NCBI GenBank assembly: GCA_038030265.1
Contig: CM075943.1
Span: 12,276,001-12,340,000 of the forward strand
From: Corythucha ciliata
Lineage: Eukaryota > Arthropoda > Insecta > Hemiptera > Tingidae
Direction: 5' to 3'
Length of the DNA stretch: 64,000 nt
Shown here: positions 34,342-45,655 of the stretch, in pieces
Layout: each line of letters starts with the position of its first letter
Numbering within the stretch: position 1 is the first letter of the stretch
Position numbers and translations under genes: made by a program
Notes under the pieces: model-generated
The model's input: the letters and a program-made list of their open reading frames with translations, nothing else
Database searches by the model: none
Told to the model about the DNA's origin: nothing

Positions 34342-36658
34342 CCCTCTAACCGTAAGGTGTGGGTCGGATCCGACCCAGAGGAAGTATTATCTCAGATATC
34401 TCGATTATTGATGGTTTTGACGAGATGAGGTTTCATGTAACCTTTCTACTGGTTATCAAGACAACATTAAACGGATTCAAATCGTATTCCAGACGTACGA
34501 ATGATAAAAATAAAAAAAGGTAAAAAAAAAAGTGCCGGGGCTGGGTCGTATTCGACCCAACTTACGGAGTACGTTCCAAAATTGACCTTATTAATTTTAT
34601 TCATTTCCTCTAGCAATTATTCTTCACGATGAATAATAAAACGCTGTTCTCCACTGCGGAAGAGATCGCAGCTGAGCTCCTTCGTCTTGACGAAAATTCT
34701 GACACTGATGACGATAATACTTCGGAAACAGAGGACTGTGTGCTTTCCAACGACGATGTCGAAGAGGATGTGTTTGATGTTGATTCCGACAACGCTCAAA
34801 TTCCATCCGTAAGTACTGATAATGACTGTGATTCAACTGAGGCTGTAAATGTGGAACTGGGAAAAGATGAAGAAACATTTTGGTTGGACAAATCCCTGGT
34901 CTCGAAATTTTCGAAAACGCCAGCTAGTAACGTGATTACTCACCTACCAGGGCCTAGAGGACACGCGAAGGGAATAACAGATGAGTTGGCGCTGTTTTCT
35001 CACACAAATGAAGAAATTAATCGCAAAATCGAAAAAATTTCAAGCAAGCAGTGGTTCATGGCTCTGACAGATTCTGTTGAAGTGAAAGCTCTCATTGGGC
35101 TCCTTTACTTGGGTGGGCTTTTGAAGGACTCCGGTCTGAGCACAGACGAAATGTTCTCGACGTTGTATGGGCCTCCTTTTTTCCGGGCCACGATGCCGAA
35201 GAGGAGATTTGAATTCCTTCTCCAGAGCATGAGGTTTGACGATAAGGAAACTAGAGAGGATCGTAGATCCAAAGACAAATTTGCCGCATTCCGCGATATT
35301 TGGAATTCGTTCACCTTGAATTGTGAGAAAAACTACACGCCATCCGAGTACGTTACTGTTAACGAAACTCTTCTGAGCTTCAGGGGACGATGTCCATTCA
35401 AAATGTACATTCCCTCGAAGCCTGATAAATACGGGCTGAAAATAGTGTCCATTTGTGACGCGCGGACATTTTACTTTTTTGGTGGAATTCCATACGTTGG
35501 AAAAGAAAAACAGAAGCAAAAAGGCGATTTACCGCTACCAACTCAGTACGTCCTCCGCCTAACAGAACCTTTGGTTGGAAGCAACAGAAATGTCACGACT
35601 GATAATTGGTTCACGTCGTATGAACTGGCCGAAGAACTAAATAAAAGAAAACTCACCATAGTCGGGACCTTTCGCAAAAATAAGGTCCAAATTCCTCCGT
35701 CGATGTTGTCAACAGCGCCTCCTGGAACTTCGAAATTCCTCTACCAGTTTGATAAAACACTGGTTTCGTACACGCCAAAAAAAAATAAAAAAGTATTGCT
35801 CTTGTCATCAATGCACAAGACTGGAGACGTCAATGAAGAATCAAAAAACCCAGAAATTATAGAGTTCTACAACTGCACAAAGGGTGGTGTTGACGTACTA
35901 GACAAGCTCTGCCATGATCACACGACCAAAAGGAAGAGCCGGAGATGGCCAATGCGGTATTTCTACGCTCTTCTCGACATCACCGCCATAAACGGTTTCG
36001 TTCTCCACAAATGGAACACAAAAAAGGAGAGTTTTCCGAGCAGTGCCAGAAAAACTTTTTTTCAAAAATCTCGCGTTCGCGCTAGTAAAGCCCCTTATGG
36101 AAAAAAGATGGGCAAATCTGCGTTTACCTCGAGAACTTCGGATACTCATAGGACGACTTTTGGGAAAAAAATCAGAAGCAGCCATCGATGCGTCGGAGAA
36201 ATCAAAAAAACGGAAGAGGTGTGCATACTGCGACCCTTCAAAGGACCGAAAAGGAAGCCAAAATTGTAAATCGTGTGAAAAGTCTATTTGCGGAGAACAC
36301 AAAATTGTTGTTTGTTCGGGATGCTTTAATTCTCTACAAGATGGAGACGAGTCAATTGAAGAAATGGACGTTTAGTCTTAAAGTTCCAGCTTCAAAAGTT
36401 TCCTTTATTTACTGTGCCCCTAGATATTACCAAATAGTTTGTCTAAAAATGTGATAATGTTGCGCATGTCTAAGCGCACTAGTCTTTATTACTTAGATTA
36501 ATAAATTGTTACCTATTATTTTAATATTGGTGCGTGCAATGAAACTTATTTTTTTCTGTCCGAATATATAAATTCAACTTGATACCAAAAACACGACGTT
36601 TACTCCCTAATCCTTCAAAAAAATTGAAAATTTCAGCTTGGGTCGAATTCGACCCAAC
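34342..36658 (+). mobile_element. piggyBac transposon B, right end missing
   Basis: The left end starts CCCTCTAACCGTAAGGTG directly after a TTAA (34,338-34,341) within the RT gene. Near both ends are short palindromes of the form TGGGTCG-N4-CGACCCA (34,361, 34,546 and 36,639 regions). At the right the sequence passes from the last palindrome through AACCT directly into RT coding sequence (CWKVAEV), without the expected terminal repeat or TTAA. The right terminus was therefore lost together with part of the host retrotransposon. A possible AATAAA signal is at 36,500. Confidence 0.75.
34629..36375 (+). pseudogene. piggyBac transposase B, catalytic substitution plus frameshift
   Basis: Starts at ATG 34,629 with an acidic N-terminus. 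Two of the three catalytic Asp residues are present: D325 in NVTTDNWFT and D422 in KGGVDVLDK. The first is Asn245, in VTVNETL where the family has DE, explained by one G-to-A change at 35,361. The reading frame shifts at a T7 run (36,056-36,062). The long frame ends at 36,269 as out-of-frame sequence, while the true C-terminus, with cysteines CAYC, CKSC, CGEH and CSGC, lies in the next frame and ends at 36,375. It differs substantially from transposase A, so they are separate families. Confidence 0.85.
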
Positions 36659-38507
36659 CTGCTGGAAAGTGGCAGAAGTGATCATGATCCTGAAACCTGG
36701 TAAGGAATCGAGCGAGAAAACGTCGTACCGTCCTATATCATTGTTACCAGTGATCTCCAAACTCTTCGAGAGGTTACTCGTGAAGAGATTAAAAGCCATA
36801 GTCAAAGAATTCCTGGGGATGGAGCTTATCCCCAATCACCAGTTCGGGTTCTGGGAAAAGCACTCCACTATTGATCAAGTGCATCGCATCACTCGGGTGA
36901 TTGAGAACTCTTTAGAGAGGAAGCAAGTCTGCGCGAGCGTGTTCCTTGATGTTTCCCAAGCATTTGATAAAGTCTGGCATCAGGGTCTGCTGTACAAACT
37001 TGAAAGAAACTTGTCGGACCAATACTTCCACATTCTCAAGTCGTACCTCTCAGAAAGACACTTCAGGGTGAAGCACGAAGGAGCGTATTCATCATTAAAG
37101 CGGATAAATGCTGGTGTTCCTCAAGGAAGTGTACTTGGGCCGCTGCTGTGTCTCCTCTATACGAACGACGTCCCTAGCAGTGGGGACACAACTATTGCAA
37201 CGTTTGCAGACGACACAGCCCTACTGGCGGTTGCAGAGTCTGTTGAATAAGCAACATCACAACTAAAGCACACAGTAAATAATGTATGTCAATGGGCCAA
37301 AAAATGGCGACTAAAACTGAACGAACTCAAGTCCTCGCCCATCTACTTCACAAACAAGAAAATAATCAATATACCAATAATTATCAACGGACAACAGGTA
37401 CCAATAGTAAACACCACTAAATACCTGGGTATGACACTCGACACTAAGCTTAAATGGAAAGAGCACGTTAAGAAGAAAAATGAAGAACTAAAACTGAAGT
37501 TTAGAAGACTGTTTTGGTTACTTGGTAGGCACTCTGAGCTCTCCATCCATAACCAATTGCTAATATCGCACCCCGAGAATAGCAGTGTGACTAATGAAAA
37601 ATCGTCTTTGTTGGGAATCGACATTAGAAGTTTTGAATGTAGGACTTTGCTAGCTGATCCAATATATATATATTTTCTACGTAGTTCGAGGCTCCTGGTG
37701 ATTTGATGGTGGCCTATCCATCTATCCCAGCCAAGCTTGGACTTGAAAAAATTGTTTCAATAATTTTGATCATCAATTTTAAAAAAAAATTAGGAGTTGT
37801 AACGTTACTATTCCAGAAAATGTTTATTATTTCTGACTAGTCTCACAGAATTGTTGAGCAACAACTCGAAAATAGTTTTAATTTACTGGGAGAGTAGTGT
37901 TGCAACTCAAAAAGTAACGGTACTCGTGGCTTAATTTCTCCGCGACGGGCTCTCAGTCTCGATCGAAGCCGATACAATGAAAAAGTAACACTGCTACTCC
38001 GATTGGTTGACCGCTTCTGCGTGAGAAGTAGTAGTGTAACTACCGCTCCCAAGAGTCACCTGGCCGTCCTAGGAATAACACACTACTATTTTAGTGTAGG
38101 GCTTGCCTAGACCTACCTACCTAGAGGTATAACTCGAAATCCGACATTTTTGACTTGTAACACTGCTATTCTCAGGGTGCGAATATAGACAAGTGCTGAA
38201 GCCAGTATGGACGTATGGAATTAAGCTCTGGGGTTGTACAAAAAAGACCAATATTAAGGTCACACAAACATTCCAGAACAAGGTACTGAGGAGCATTGTC
38301 AATGTCCCCTGGTATGTTCGCAATGATGACCTCCACCGAGACCTCAAGGTGGAAACCGTAAAAGAAGTAATTGAGCAGCATGCGCTCAAACACCAACACC
38401 GTCTTCGGGAGCATATGAACCCGGAAGCACTTCGCCTCCTGGACAACAGTGACGTCGTCAGACGGCTACAAAGGACAAAACCCATGGACCTTGTGGTGTC
38501 GTGGTAG
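36658..38507 (+). pseudogene. Jockey-like ORF2, reverse transcriptase and C-terminal domain
   Basis: Resumes after piggyBac B at CWKVAEVIMILKPGK, then YRPISLLPVISKLFERLL, FLDVSQAFDKVWHQGL (catalytic Asp), GVPQGSVLGPLL and FADDTALLAV (catalytic Asp pair). One in-frame TAA follows at 37,248-37,250. The thumb region runs to SIHNQLL at about 37,560, where the 615-bp element is inserted, and resumes at VLKPVWTYGIKLWGC (38,190), ending at a TAG at 38,505. About 140 codons expected between the linker and CWKVAEV, judged from element A, are missing. Confidence 0.8.
37567..38181. mobile_element. 615-bp inverted-repeat element (MITE-like)
   Basis: The left end CGCACCCCGAGAATAGCAGT and the right end, whose reverse complement is CGCACCCTGAGAATAGCAGT, form terminal repeats of about 26 bp with few mismatches. 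AATAT flanks both sides (37,562-37,566 and 38,182-38,186) as a probable target duplication. It interrupts the RT gene cleanly. The interior has no coding sequence. I cannot assign a superfamily. Confidence 0.75.
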
Positions 38508-38670
38508 TGACAGTGAGGTGCGTGCGTGCTCGTAGGAGGAATGCCACTAAGCCATGAACTCCAATAATGTTGTGAATTGTATATGTATAAGTAAATTAAC
38601 TTGATGGGCTCAGGCTCAGTTGTTATAATACAGATACCTATTAATAAAGATATCTATAAATGAAAAAAAA

Positions 38671-38714
38671 TCTAGCTCAGCACTAGACTCAATCGGCCCG
38701 GTTGAGAAGAGCAA
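38671..38714 (+). repeat. Target-site duplication of retrotransposon B, right copy
   Basis: Matches 33,226-33,269 with one substitution and follows the A-rich tail directly. Confidence 0.8.
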
Positions 38715-38929
38715 GGACCAAAGTAGGCCTGTGGGGCTGGAGGGTCTAATTCCACTGAAATGGAGACTGATCCGCACTTTTGTGCCATGTTCTGCAAATT
38801 ATGTCAAAAAAGAATAACAATAAAACTATTCTTGGTGTTCATTTTTCTCGGAGATAGACTGAAGCCCTCCGAATTGGCGATTCTGTGTTGTGGACTAGCA
38901 AGAAGTGGCCAACATTTGTATCCAAGTAG

Positions 38930-39420
38930 TCATGTCCGCGAAGAGAAAGGGATGGGGATACCCAGGGGGTGACCCGGCGCTACAGACGGGAACCGGAGGG
39001 AGTTTGAAAAGGTCCTGTCCTTCTCCAGCGCCTGGTTGGCGCGGCTAGAGGGCTGGGACCCATGATCGGTCCCATCGAAGGGTAGGGGTAAGTCGCGTCG
39101 GAGGCGTTTAACGCTACTCTCTCTGTCCTGGAGAACGTCCACCTCCGCGTGGTCTCTCTCGGGAACGGCTGGCTGGCTACCAGTCGTGACTAACGGTCGG
39201 GGACGGGGGGAGGAGCAACCCGCCTCCTGCTGTGTCAGCTGGGCCGCACGGATGAGGTGGTGTGCCGGTTAAAGGTTGGCAACGGCCTAGGCACCGTTCA
39301 TTCAAAGGCAAGAAAAGGGATGGAGGGGCGGACGTTCCCAGCGGCCACCATGCAGTTTCTAGCGCTTTCTTAGCGGCAGGGGGGTGGTTCCTTTCGCCTT
39401 GACTCAAGGATTTCCCAATA
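38930..39420. other. GC-rich island of unknown identity
   Basis: About 490 bases with much higher G+C than the surroundings and sharp edges. Its look (GGGGTGACCCGGCGCTACAG, GGCAACGGCCTAGGCACC) resembles untranslated leader sequence of some non-LTR elements, but I find no domain. Frames are broken by stops. The segment at 58,790-59,900 has similar composition. Confidence 0.35.
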
Positions 39421-40504
39421 CCAAGAGATTTTATCCCCGAATGATATCACCCCCTCCGGAATTTAGTTTTTGAAGGAGCTGGACCCTCCAAAAAGTTGTT
39501 TTTTTTTTTTTTTTGGTGGGTCAAACCTCCGAAATATGTGTTTTGGATGAAACTTGTCTGGTCAGTTCCCCAGGGGGGAAGCATACCGATTTAATGGCGT
39601 GAGAGTGGTCTGGAGAGGGCCACTGAATAGCTTAAAAATGACAAAACGAGTATTATTAAGGTTCTACGTTCTTGGATGCATCTATTTCACATACGTGAAA
39701 ATGATTTTTGGCTTTCGTTTGGCGATTCGGCTCCTTTGGACGCCTTTCAGTCCGTCCAATCTGGAGAGTAGAACTGGAATATATGCGAGGGCTTATATTT
39801 GATTCAGCTCACAAAAGCGCTATTCTGAATGTCAAAATTAAAAAAATTCTTACCTTCTGGAGAGGACTTGAAGGCTGAAATAGAGGAAATACGCTTATTT
39901 CCAGTTTGTTTAGGACTTTAAGCGGATGAAACGATGCACTATTGTGCTGTTCCTAGGGTATGTATGCCTCTCAAAGTTCGGAAAAGGTGCCAATTTTTAA
40001 TGCTAAATCTTCGAAAAATTCGGATCATTGTAGATTACTCAGAATGCATCGCGTACGACCGTAAGAATACTCGAACACTCGCGCTTCGATGGTTTCTGCA
40101 TGTAATTTCAAGACCAACACTGCGAAAGAAAATGCGGATTCACGGTGTGCAGAGCCTATTTTTCGGCTAAACCGTCGAAAGAAAACGCCAACGATATGTT
40201 CTCAGGAGTCCACGACTAAAATTGGACATAAGCGCTGAGGCTATAAGGCCACGTAAGAGTGAAAAAAATCGCGGCTGAAGTTGAAATACCTCGAAAAAAA
40301 AAACAAAACAAAAACAAAAGTTAAGCAAATATTCGCAACTGATATTGAGAAAAGCCGCCAATTCGCGGATCCAGGGAGGGGCTCAGGGGGCTTATTGAGT
40401 CTCCTCCTTCGGGCAGCACTCGATTGGGTTGCCTCCAGAAAAGCCAAGGAAATCTTGAAATCCCTAAAATAACGTATCCAGCCCCAAAACTTGTTAATTT
40501 CATG
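39421..40504. other. No gene recognised
   Basis: Nothing coding. A T run is at about 39,498-39,514. An A-rich tract near 40,294-40,320 precedes the repeat block. Confidence 0.4.
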
Positions 40505-41990
40505 CCATATAAACTGCCTTGCGAATAGCCAGTCTAGCCATTTTATAGCGCGAGCGAGTTAGCACGAGAAATTATTGCTGATGGCCGACAGCGGAGGAGT
40601 GGGAGTCAATCAGTTGGTAAGGTGATGACGGTCCTATTCGGTAGGGGGGGGGGCGAATGGTCGCGAATAGCCAGTTTGGTCATTTTTTTTTTTTTTTTTG
40701 GCACAGCAAGTCATAATCGACACGGCACGAATCATCCAAAAAGCGCAAATGATCATTTCGGGTATTATCTGCAGTTCAGTCATTTTCAAGGCGCAGACGA
40801 CCAGTTTGGCCATTTTCTGAAGCACGAACGGTAAGTTTCACCATTTCTCGGGAGGAATCGTCCATTTAGCCCTTTTTAGGGTGATTAGCCAGTCAAGCAA
40901 TTTTTTAGCGCGAGGGTAGTCAGTTTATACAGCCCTTAGGGTTCATCTAACCCATTGGTGGAGAAGGGGAGAGGTCGATCAGTTTATTAGGTGCGCAAAT
41001 TGATTCATGGACGCGAATATAGCCATAGTTGGCCATTTTTTGGTTGCAGATAGCCACTTTAAAGACATCAATCGTCTGTAGACTCTGTAGGGTGTAAATG
41101 ATTTAGGGCACAAACGATCAGTTAATGGCCATTTCTGGGCCAATAATTGCTAGTATGAGTAGGGTCATTTTTAGGGCATAAATATCCAGTTTTGCTATTT
41201 TTAGGGCACGAATCATCAGTTTAGACATTTTGAAGGCTCAGTTTAGCCATTTTTTAATGCGCGAACCATCGATTTTGCCATTTTCAGGACAGAAATCATC
41301 TGATTATGGCCTTTCAAAGCGCGAATCGTCATCAGTTTCATCATAAGGGGCGAATATGAGTCAGTGTTACCAATATCAGAGCGCGAATAGCTATTTTGGC
41401 TGCTTTTACGGCGCAATCTGCTAGAATGGTCATTTTTTGGGCATACAAGGTCAGTGTGATATTTTCGGGTGACGTTTTGGTCACGAATAGAAAGTTTTGC
41501 TATTTTAGGGTTCAAATGGTCAGTTTTTCCGGTTTTAAAGCGACGAATTGCCAGTTACCTCATTGCGAATGGTCAGTTTGGCGAATTTCAGGGCAGAAAT
41601 TGGCTGTTTAGGCATTTTAAAGGCAACAGATCTCGTCTTAAGCTTTTTTTTAGGGCGCATAAAGCCAGTTTTGCCTATTTCATGGATTGGATAGTCCAGT
41701 TTAGCCATTTTTGGGACACTTAGTCAGTTTTGTCGTCAAAGTAAGGCGAGTTTGGGCATTTTAAGAGCGCGAATGATCGATTTTTCAATTTACAGGGCAT
41801 TCATTTATTTTCAGGGCGCATGAATGGTTAGTTGGGCCTTTCCTGGAGCGCAAATGACTGATTTTGCAGCTTTCATGACAGGAATCATCTATTTAGGCAT
41901 TTTTAGGGCGCGTAGTGTCAGTTTGACCATATTTAGAGCGAGAATCACCAGTTTGGATATTTTTGGCGTACGGATTAGCAGCTAAATAAC
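40505..41990 (+). repeat. Degenerate ~30-bp tandem repeat, family 2 (largest block)
   Basis: Around forty or more diverged monomers. The clearest are at 41,170-41,235, where two successive 30-base units read ATTTTTAGGGC then A.AAAT or CGAATCATC, then CAGTTT. Words GCCATTTT, AGGGCGCGAAT and CAGTTTTGCC dominate. The long open frames at 41,396-41,723 are repeat translations. The block passes without a gap into family 1 near 41,990. Confidence 0.75.
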
Positions 41991-42960
41991 GATTCTTCCA
42001 CATTTCAGCCGTGAATTATAGCTTTTCCTTATTTTCATCCGCCAATTAGCGTTTTTTCTTCATTTTGCCACAGATTGGCGATTTATTTTATTTCCAGCTA
42101 TGAAGTGTTCTTGAGAAGCCAAGAATTGGCGTTTTAACCAAGATTTAGCGTTTTTTCCCACACTTCGGAGCTTTTTCTCAATTTATTCGGTGAACTAGCG
42201 ATTTTTCTCCATTGTAGACGCGAATTCTCAATTTTCGATTTTAGCCGTAATTGTATGTATAGTTTTTCTCACGATTATTAGCCGCTACCTAATAATATGA
42301 GCAATTTTCCCCATTTTATCCGTGGATTAGCGGTTTTTCTTCATTTGAGTTGCGGATTAGTGATTTTTTCAACTTTAGCATTGAATTGGCGCTTTTTCTC
42401 GCTTGAGCCCATGATGCCCCGAATCGGTGTTTCCGTAATTTTAGTGGCGAATTTGGACTTTTTCAACAGTTTATCGGCGGAATTAGTGCTTGTCTCGATT
42501 TCATTGGTGAATTATAGATAATTCTTCAATTTAACCACAAATAGGCGTTTTCGTGATTTTAGCGACGATTTGAGTATACATACCTACTGCTTTTTATCAA
42601 CTTTATTCGTGAATTTAGCAATTTTCCACAATATTAGCCACGAAGTATCGTATTAGCCTGTGATTTTAATTAGCTATCTTTTCTTAATTTTAGCCGCGCT
42701 TTTTCCTGATTCCATCCGTGAATTAGCGGGTTTTCTTCGTTTTAGTCATTCTCTCAATTTTTGTCTCGAATTACCGTTGTTCCAAAATGTTTTTTTCTGG
42801 AAGTTGCAAATAGAAATCTCGGTTTAGCGCTGTTTCACAGTTTTGGACAATAATAATTATCACTTTCCAACATTTTAGTCACAAACTTGACCCCAATAAA
42901 AGCATATTAGTGTGCTTTTTCAGGTTTAGCCGCCTAAGGCCTTTCAGTCCAGGCAATGAG
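41990..42960 (+). repeat. Degenerate ~30-bp tandem repeat, family 1 (largest block)
   Basis: Monomers resemble CCGTGAATTAGCG followed by TTTTTCTCAATTTTAG, at ~30-33-base spacing, more decayed toward 42,900. It directly follows family 2, so the two families were contiguous when this locus formed. Confidence 0.7.
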
Positions 42961-45409
42961 GACCAGCGTATTTTCTCTATTTGAGTTGTGACATTGCATC
43001 CAGAAGGCGCCAAGACAATGCAAACGCTCTTTTTTAACTAATTTATTCCCATGTTTAACGTTTTGAAATATTCATGAATCAATTGCGTTTCAGGACACTT
43101 TTGTTGTCGTCCACCTTTTCTCTCCTCGTTTTGCTAAACATGGTTCTTGGCCCCGCGGGAAAGTGCTGAAAGTTTCATTTCTTGTGTTTCAGTGACTGAG
43201 GGGCCTCATAAGAGATTTCTGACCCAGGCCGTGTTAGATTCAGGGCGTTCTGTTCAGAATTCCAAACTTTTGGTCCCGATTTGTTGAAATTCACGTGAAA
43301 CGGGCCGTTTTCTCGTAAAACCACAATTAATGTTTCCAGGGAAACACAAATTCAAGCCTAGAACCAGAAATTTTAGATCTTCAGTCCCTTGTCTGTTAAT
43401 GGTGTGATAAGCTGATTGGTTTCGGTAAAAGTAACGAGTATCGGTAACTTCTGCTACGTAATAATGCCTATATAATAGCTCTGTATAGCGCTTATATCTC
43501 GCTCCACACTTCTATATACTCTGATTGATGTGATCTTTCATGGCGTGACTACCTGCCTTGTACGAAACACCTCCTGAGGACGTTTACTGGGCTTAGAGCA
43601 CTCATCTTTCATCAAGTCCCACCGCGATATTGGACCCGCAAAGATTACGCGACCGCCCCTGGTGGCGTCTAAAAGAACATTCCTAGAGTAGCCACCAAAG
43701 TCATAATATTTCGATATAATTATGACTTTGGTAGACACACAATGATGGTAGTTACTGGTTGCTATTGCTACAGCATTTTTTACAGTTTTGCCTTCTAGTG
43801 GATTTGTTTAAAGCGGCTTGAAGTTACGCAGAAATTTGCTCTTAGTTTTTTCTCGCCGTGTCCTGGAGGGACGCGCCCAGCAAAATGAAGGAGGGGGGAA
43901 GGCTAATCGCGGCTTTATTGAGAACAGTGAATTTATAGGGGCGCCGGTGAAAGATTCGCCTGGGGGCGCCAAATTCCTAAAGCCGGCACTATTTGTCGGT
44001 ATAATTAGTGAAAGCCATGAGGAGATCATGACAGGAGTGGAACAAGATCTGAAGCCTTGGTGGGGGGGGGGGAGGTGCTGATGGTTTTTACTACCGGTAA
44101 CTCTAATCCAAAATGGCACGTTCTACAGATGCATCTTCTCTGCAAATTTTTCAATAATTGTTGCATCGTGGCACGTAGCGGTATCTGAATTTTTTTTTTC
44201 AATTTGAATTTGGGTATCCATGATCACGATTGACGTCGAATGTCCTTCTTTGTCATAGTGACCGATGGAGGGGAGCGGTTTACCGACAACGATATATAAA
44301 CCTGGATTGCTCACAGTTGAAAGGGGGGGGGCCTGGAGGGGGCAGGTCGTCCCCTGATAAACAATAATCCTGCCCCTCTCCTTGTGTAGTTATGGCAACA
44401 TCCACTTTAAGCTCCACTTGGAGCTTATTTGATGGCTATTCCTTATCAGCAGTGATGAGCAATCCAGTTTTATATGTAAACATCGTTGTTTAGCGATGGT
44501 AACTAAAATTGATATAACGCACGTGCTTGTGGTTGTGGCTTCACTACACTCCAAACTATTGAATCATGTACTCATGTAGTAACCATTGCAATTATTTTAT
44601 TCGAGTTTTGTTGAAGCACCCCGCTCGTCTCGCACCGTCCACTGTCTAATTTACGTCAGTTCGCAAAAAGTCCACCAGTTGCACTGAGGTGAATCTTTGC
44701 GGGGCCAATACATAGTCTGTGTTTTTAAAATGTACACGTATACAACTTTTGCTAACCGGTTTCTCCTCGTTTATCCACCCCATACCATCAATGCACAACC
44801 TAAACACCTTTTCCTTCTGGCTGGAAGAATAAAGTTGATGCTAAAAATAAATAGAACTTGGCTGGTATATTCCTTATTGTATAATAGTCGCTTAAGCCGT
44901 CTCCTCCACTCCTTCCCATAGCCTTATGTTCCACTAGAACTCCTCTCTCGAGGTTATTACTACTAAGCGTATTTCTAACTCTTTTTTTCGTTTAAATAAG
45001 GAAGACAGAGGTCGTTGCGAATGGGGTGGGCGAAGCAACATTTTGTACTTTAATAACTTGAAAGCTTGTGGGACTGGGGTAACATGTAATATGGAGATGA
45101 AGAGTAAAGTTGGGCCTGTTTCGTTGGAAGTGAGTGTCGCATTTTATGTATGTCTAGACGTTCTTATTTGTTTCCACTTTATATTTATATAACTTGTTTT
45201 TCTATTATTTAAACATGAAATTTTCTATTCCACCCCATCAAAAACATTTTTTTTTTTTTTTTTTTTGTTGGAATGATAAAAATTCGTTTACTCGTCTAAT
45301 TTTCGCGACTGCGCCGTGTTCCCCGTCTACTATACCGTTTTAAAGCTCAAGTCCATAGGTCTCTAGTGAGTTTCTGTGTCAAGAGATCGCGCCACTGCGC
45401 TCGCCAAAC
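42961..45409. other. No gene recognised; one perfect hairpin
   Basis: No coding similarity. A 14-bp perfect stem (43,694-43,707 with 43,719-43,732, arm ACCAAAGTCATAAT) with an 11-base loop is the only clear structure. There is a G run near 44,063 and a T run near 45,250-45,265. Confidence 0.4.
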
Positions 45410-45655
45410 GATTCTACTTCTCACGGCCGCAAAAATTGACCGATTTTGTTTTTGTAAATTGATTTATGCCAAGTATTTTAAGGAAAGTGTGTCGCTGATT
45501 TTTAAAATGACTCTAGTCCGGAAATTTTAAATTCAAAATTTGAAAAAATAAATCATTGGAGAAAACTGGATTATGCCACGAAGCAGCGTAAAATCTTGAA
45601 TACGAAATGTATTTTGTTTTTTATTTTGATCCAGAAACATCGTCCGAAAGATATA
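45410..45655 (+). repeat. Dispersed repeat, left copy
   Basis: About 245 bases that reappear inverted at 53,170-53,435. Shared landmarks in order are CTCACGGCCGCAAAAATT, GTCGCTGATTTTTAAAATGA, CTGGATTATGCCACGAAGCA and CATCGTCCGAAAGA. Identity looks about 85 percent by eye. Confidence 0.75.

Larger units (their letters stand above)
33270..38670 (+). mobile_element. Jockey-like non-LTR retrotransposon B, 5'-truncated, with two nested insertions
   Basis: The element begins within the endonuclease domain and ends in an A-rich tail (38,661-38,670). A 44-bp direct repeat flanks it, at 33,226-33,269 and 38,671-38,714, with one mismatch. This marks the target duplication and defines the boundaries. 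Inside are piggyBac B (34,342-36,658) and a 615-bp inverted-repeat element (37,567-38,181). The coding remnants are closely related in sequence to element A, but this copy is less decayed in the RT. Confidence 0.85.

Noticed and set aside
35040..36302. Minus-strand frames under piggyBac B
   Set aside because: Antisense shadows of the plus-strand transposase.
40505..42960. CRISPR-like array from ~30-base periodicity
   Set aside because: The repeats are head-to-tail without unique spacers, are strongly diverged, and sit in DNA full of eukaryotic retroelements.
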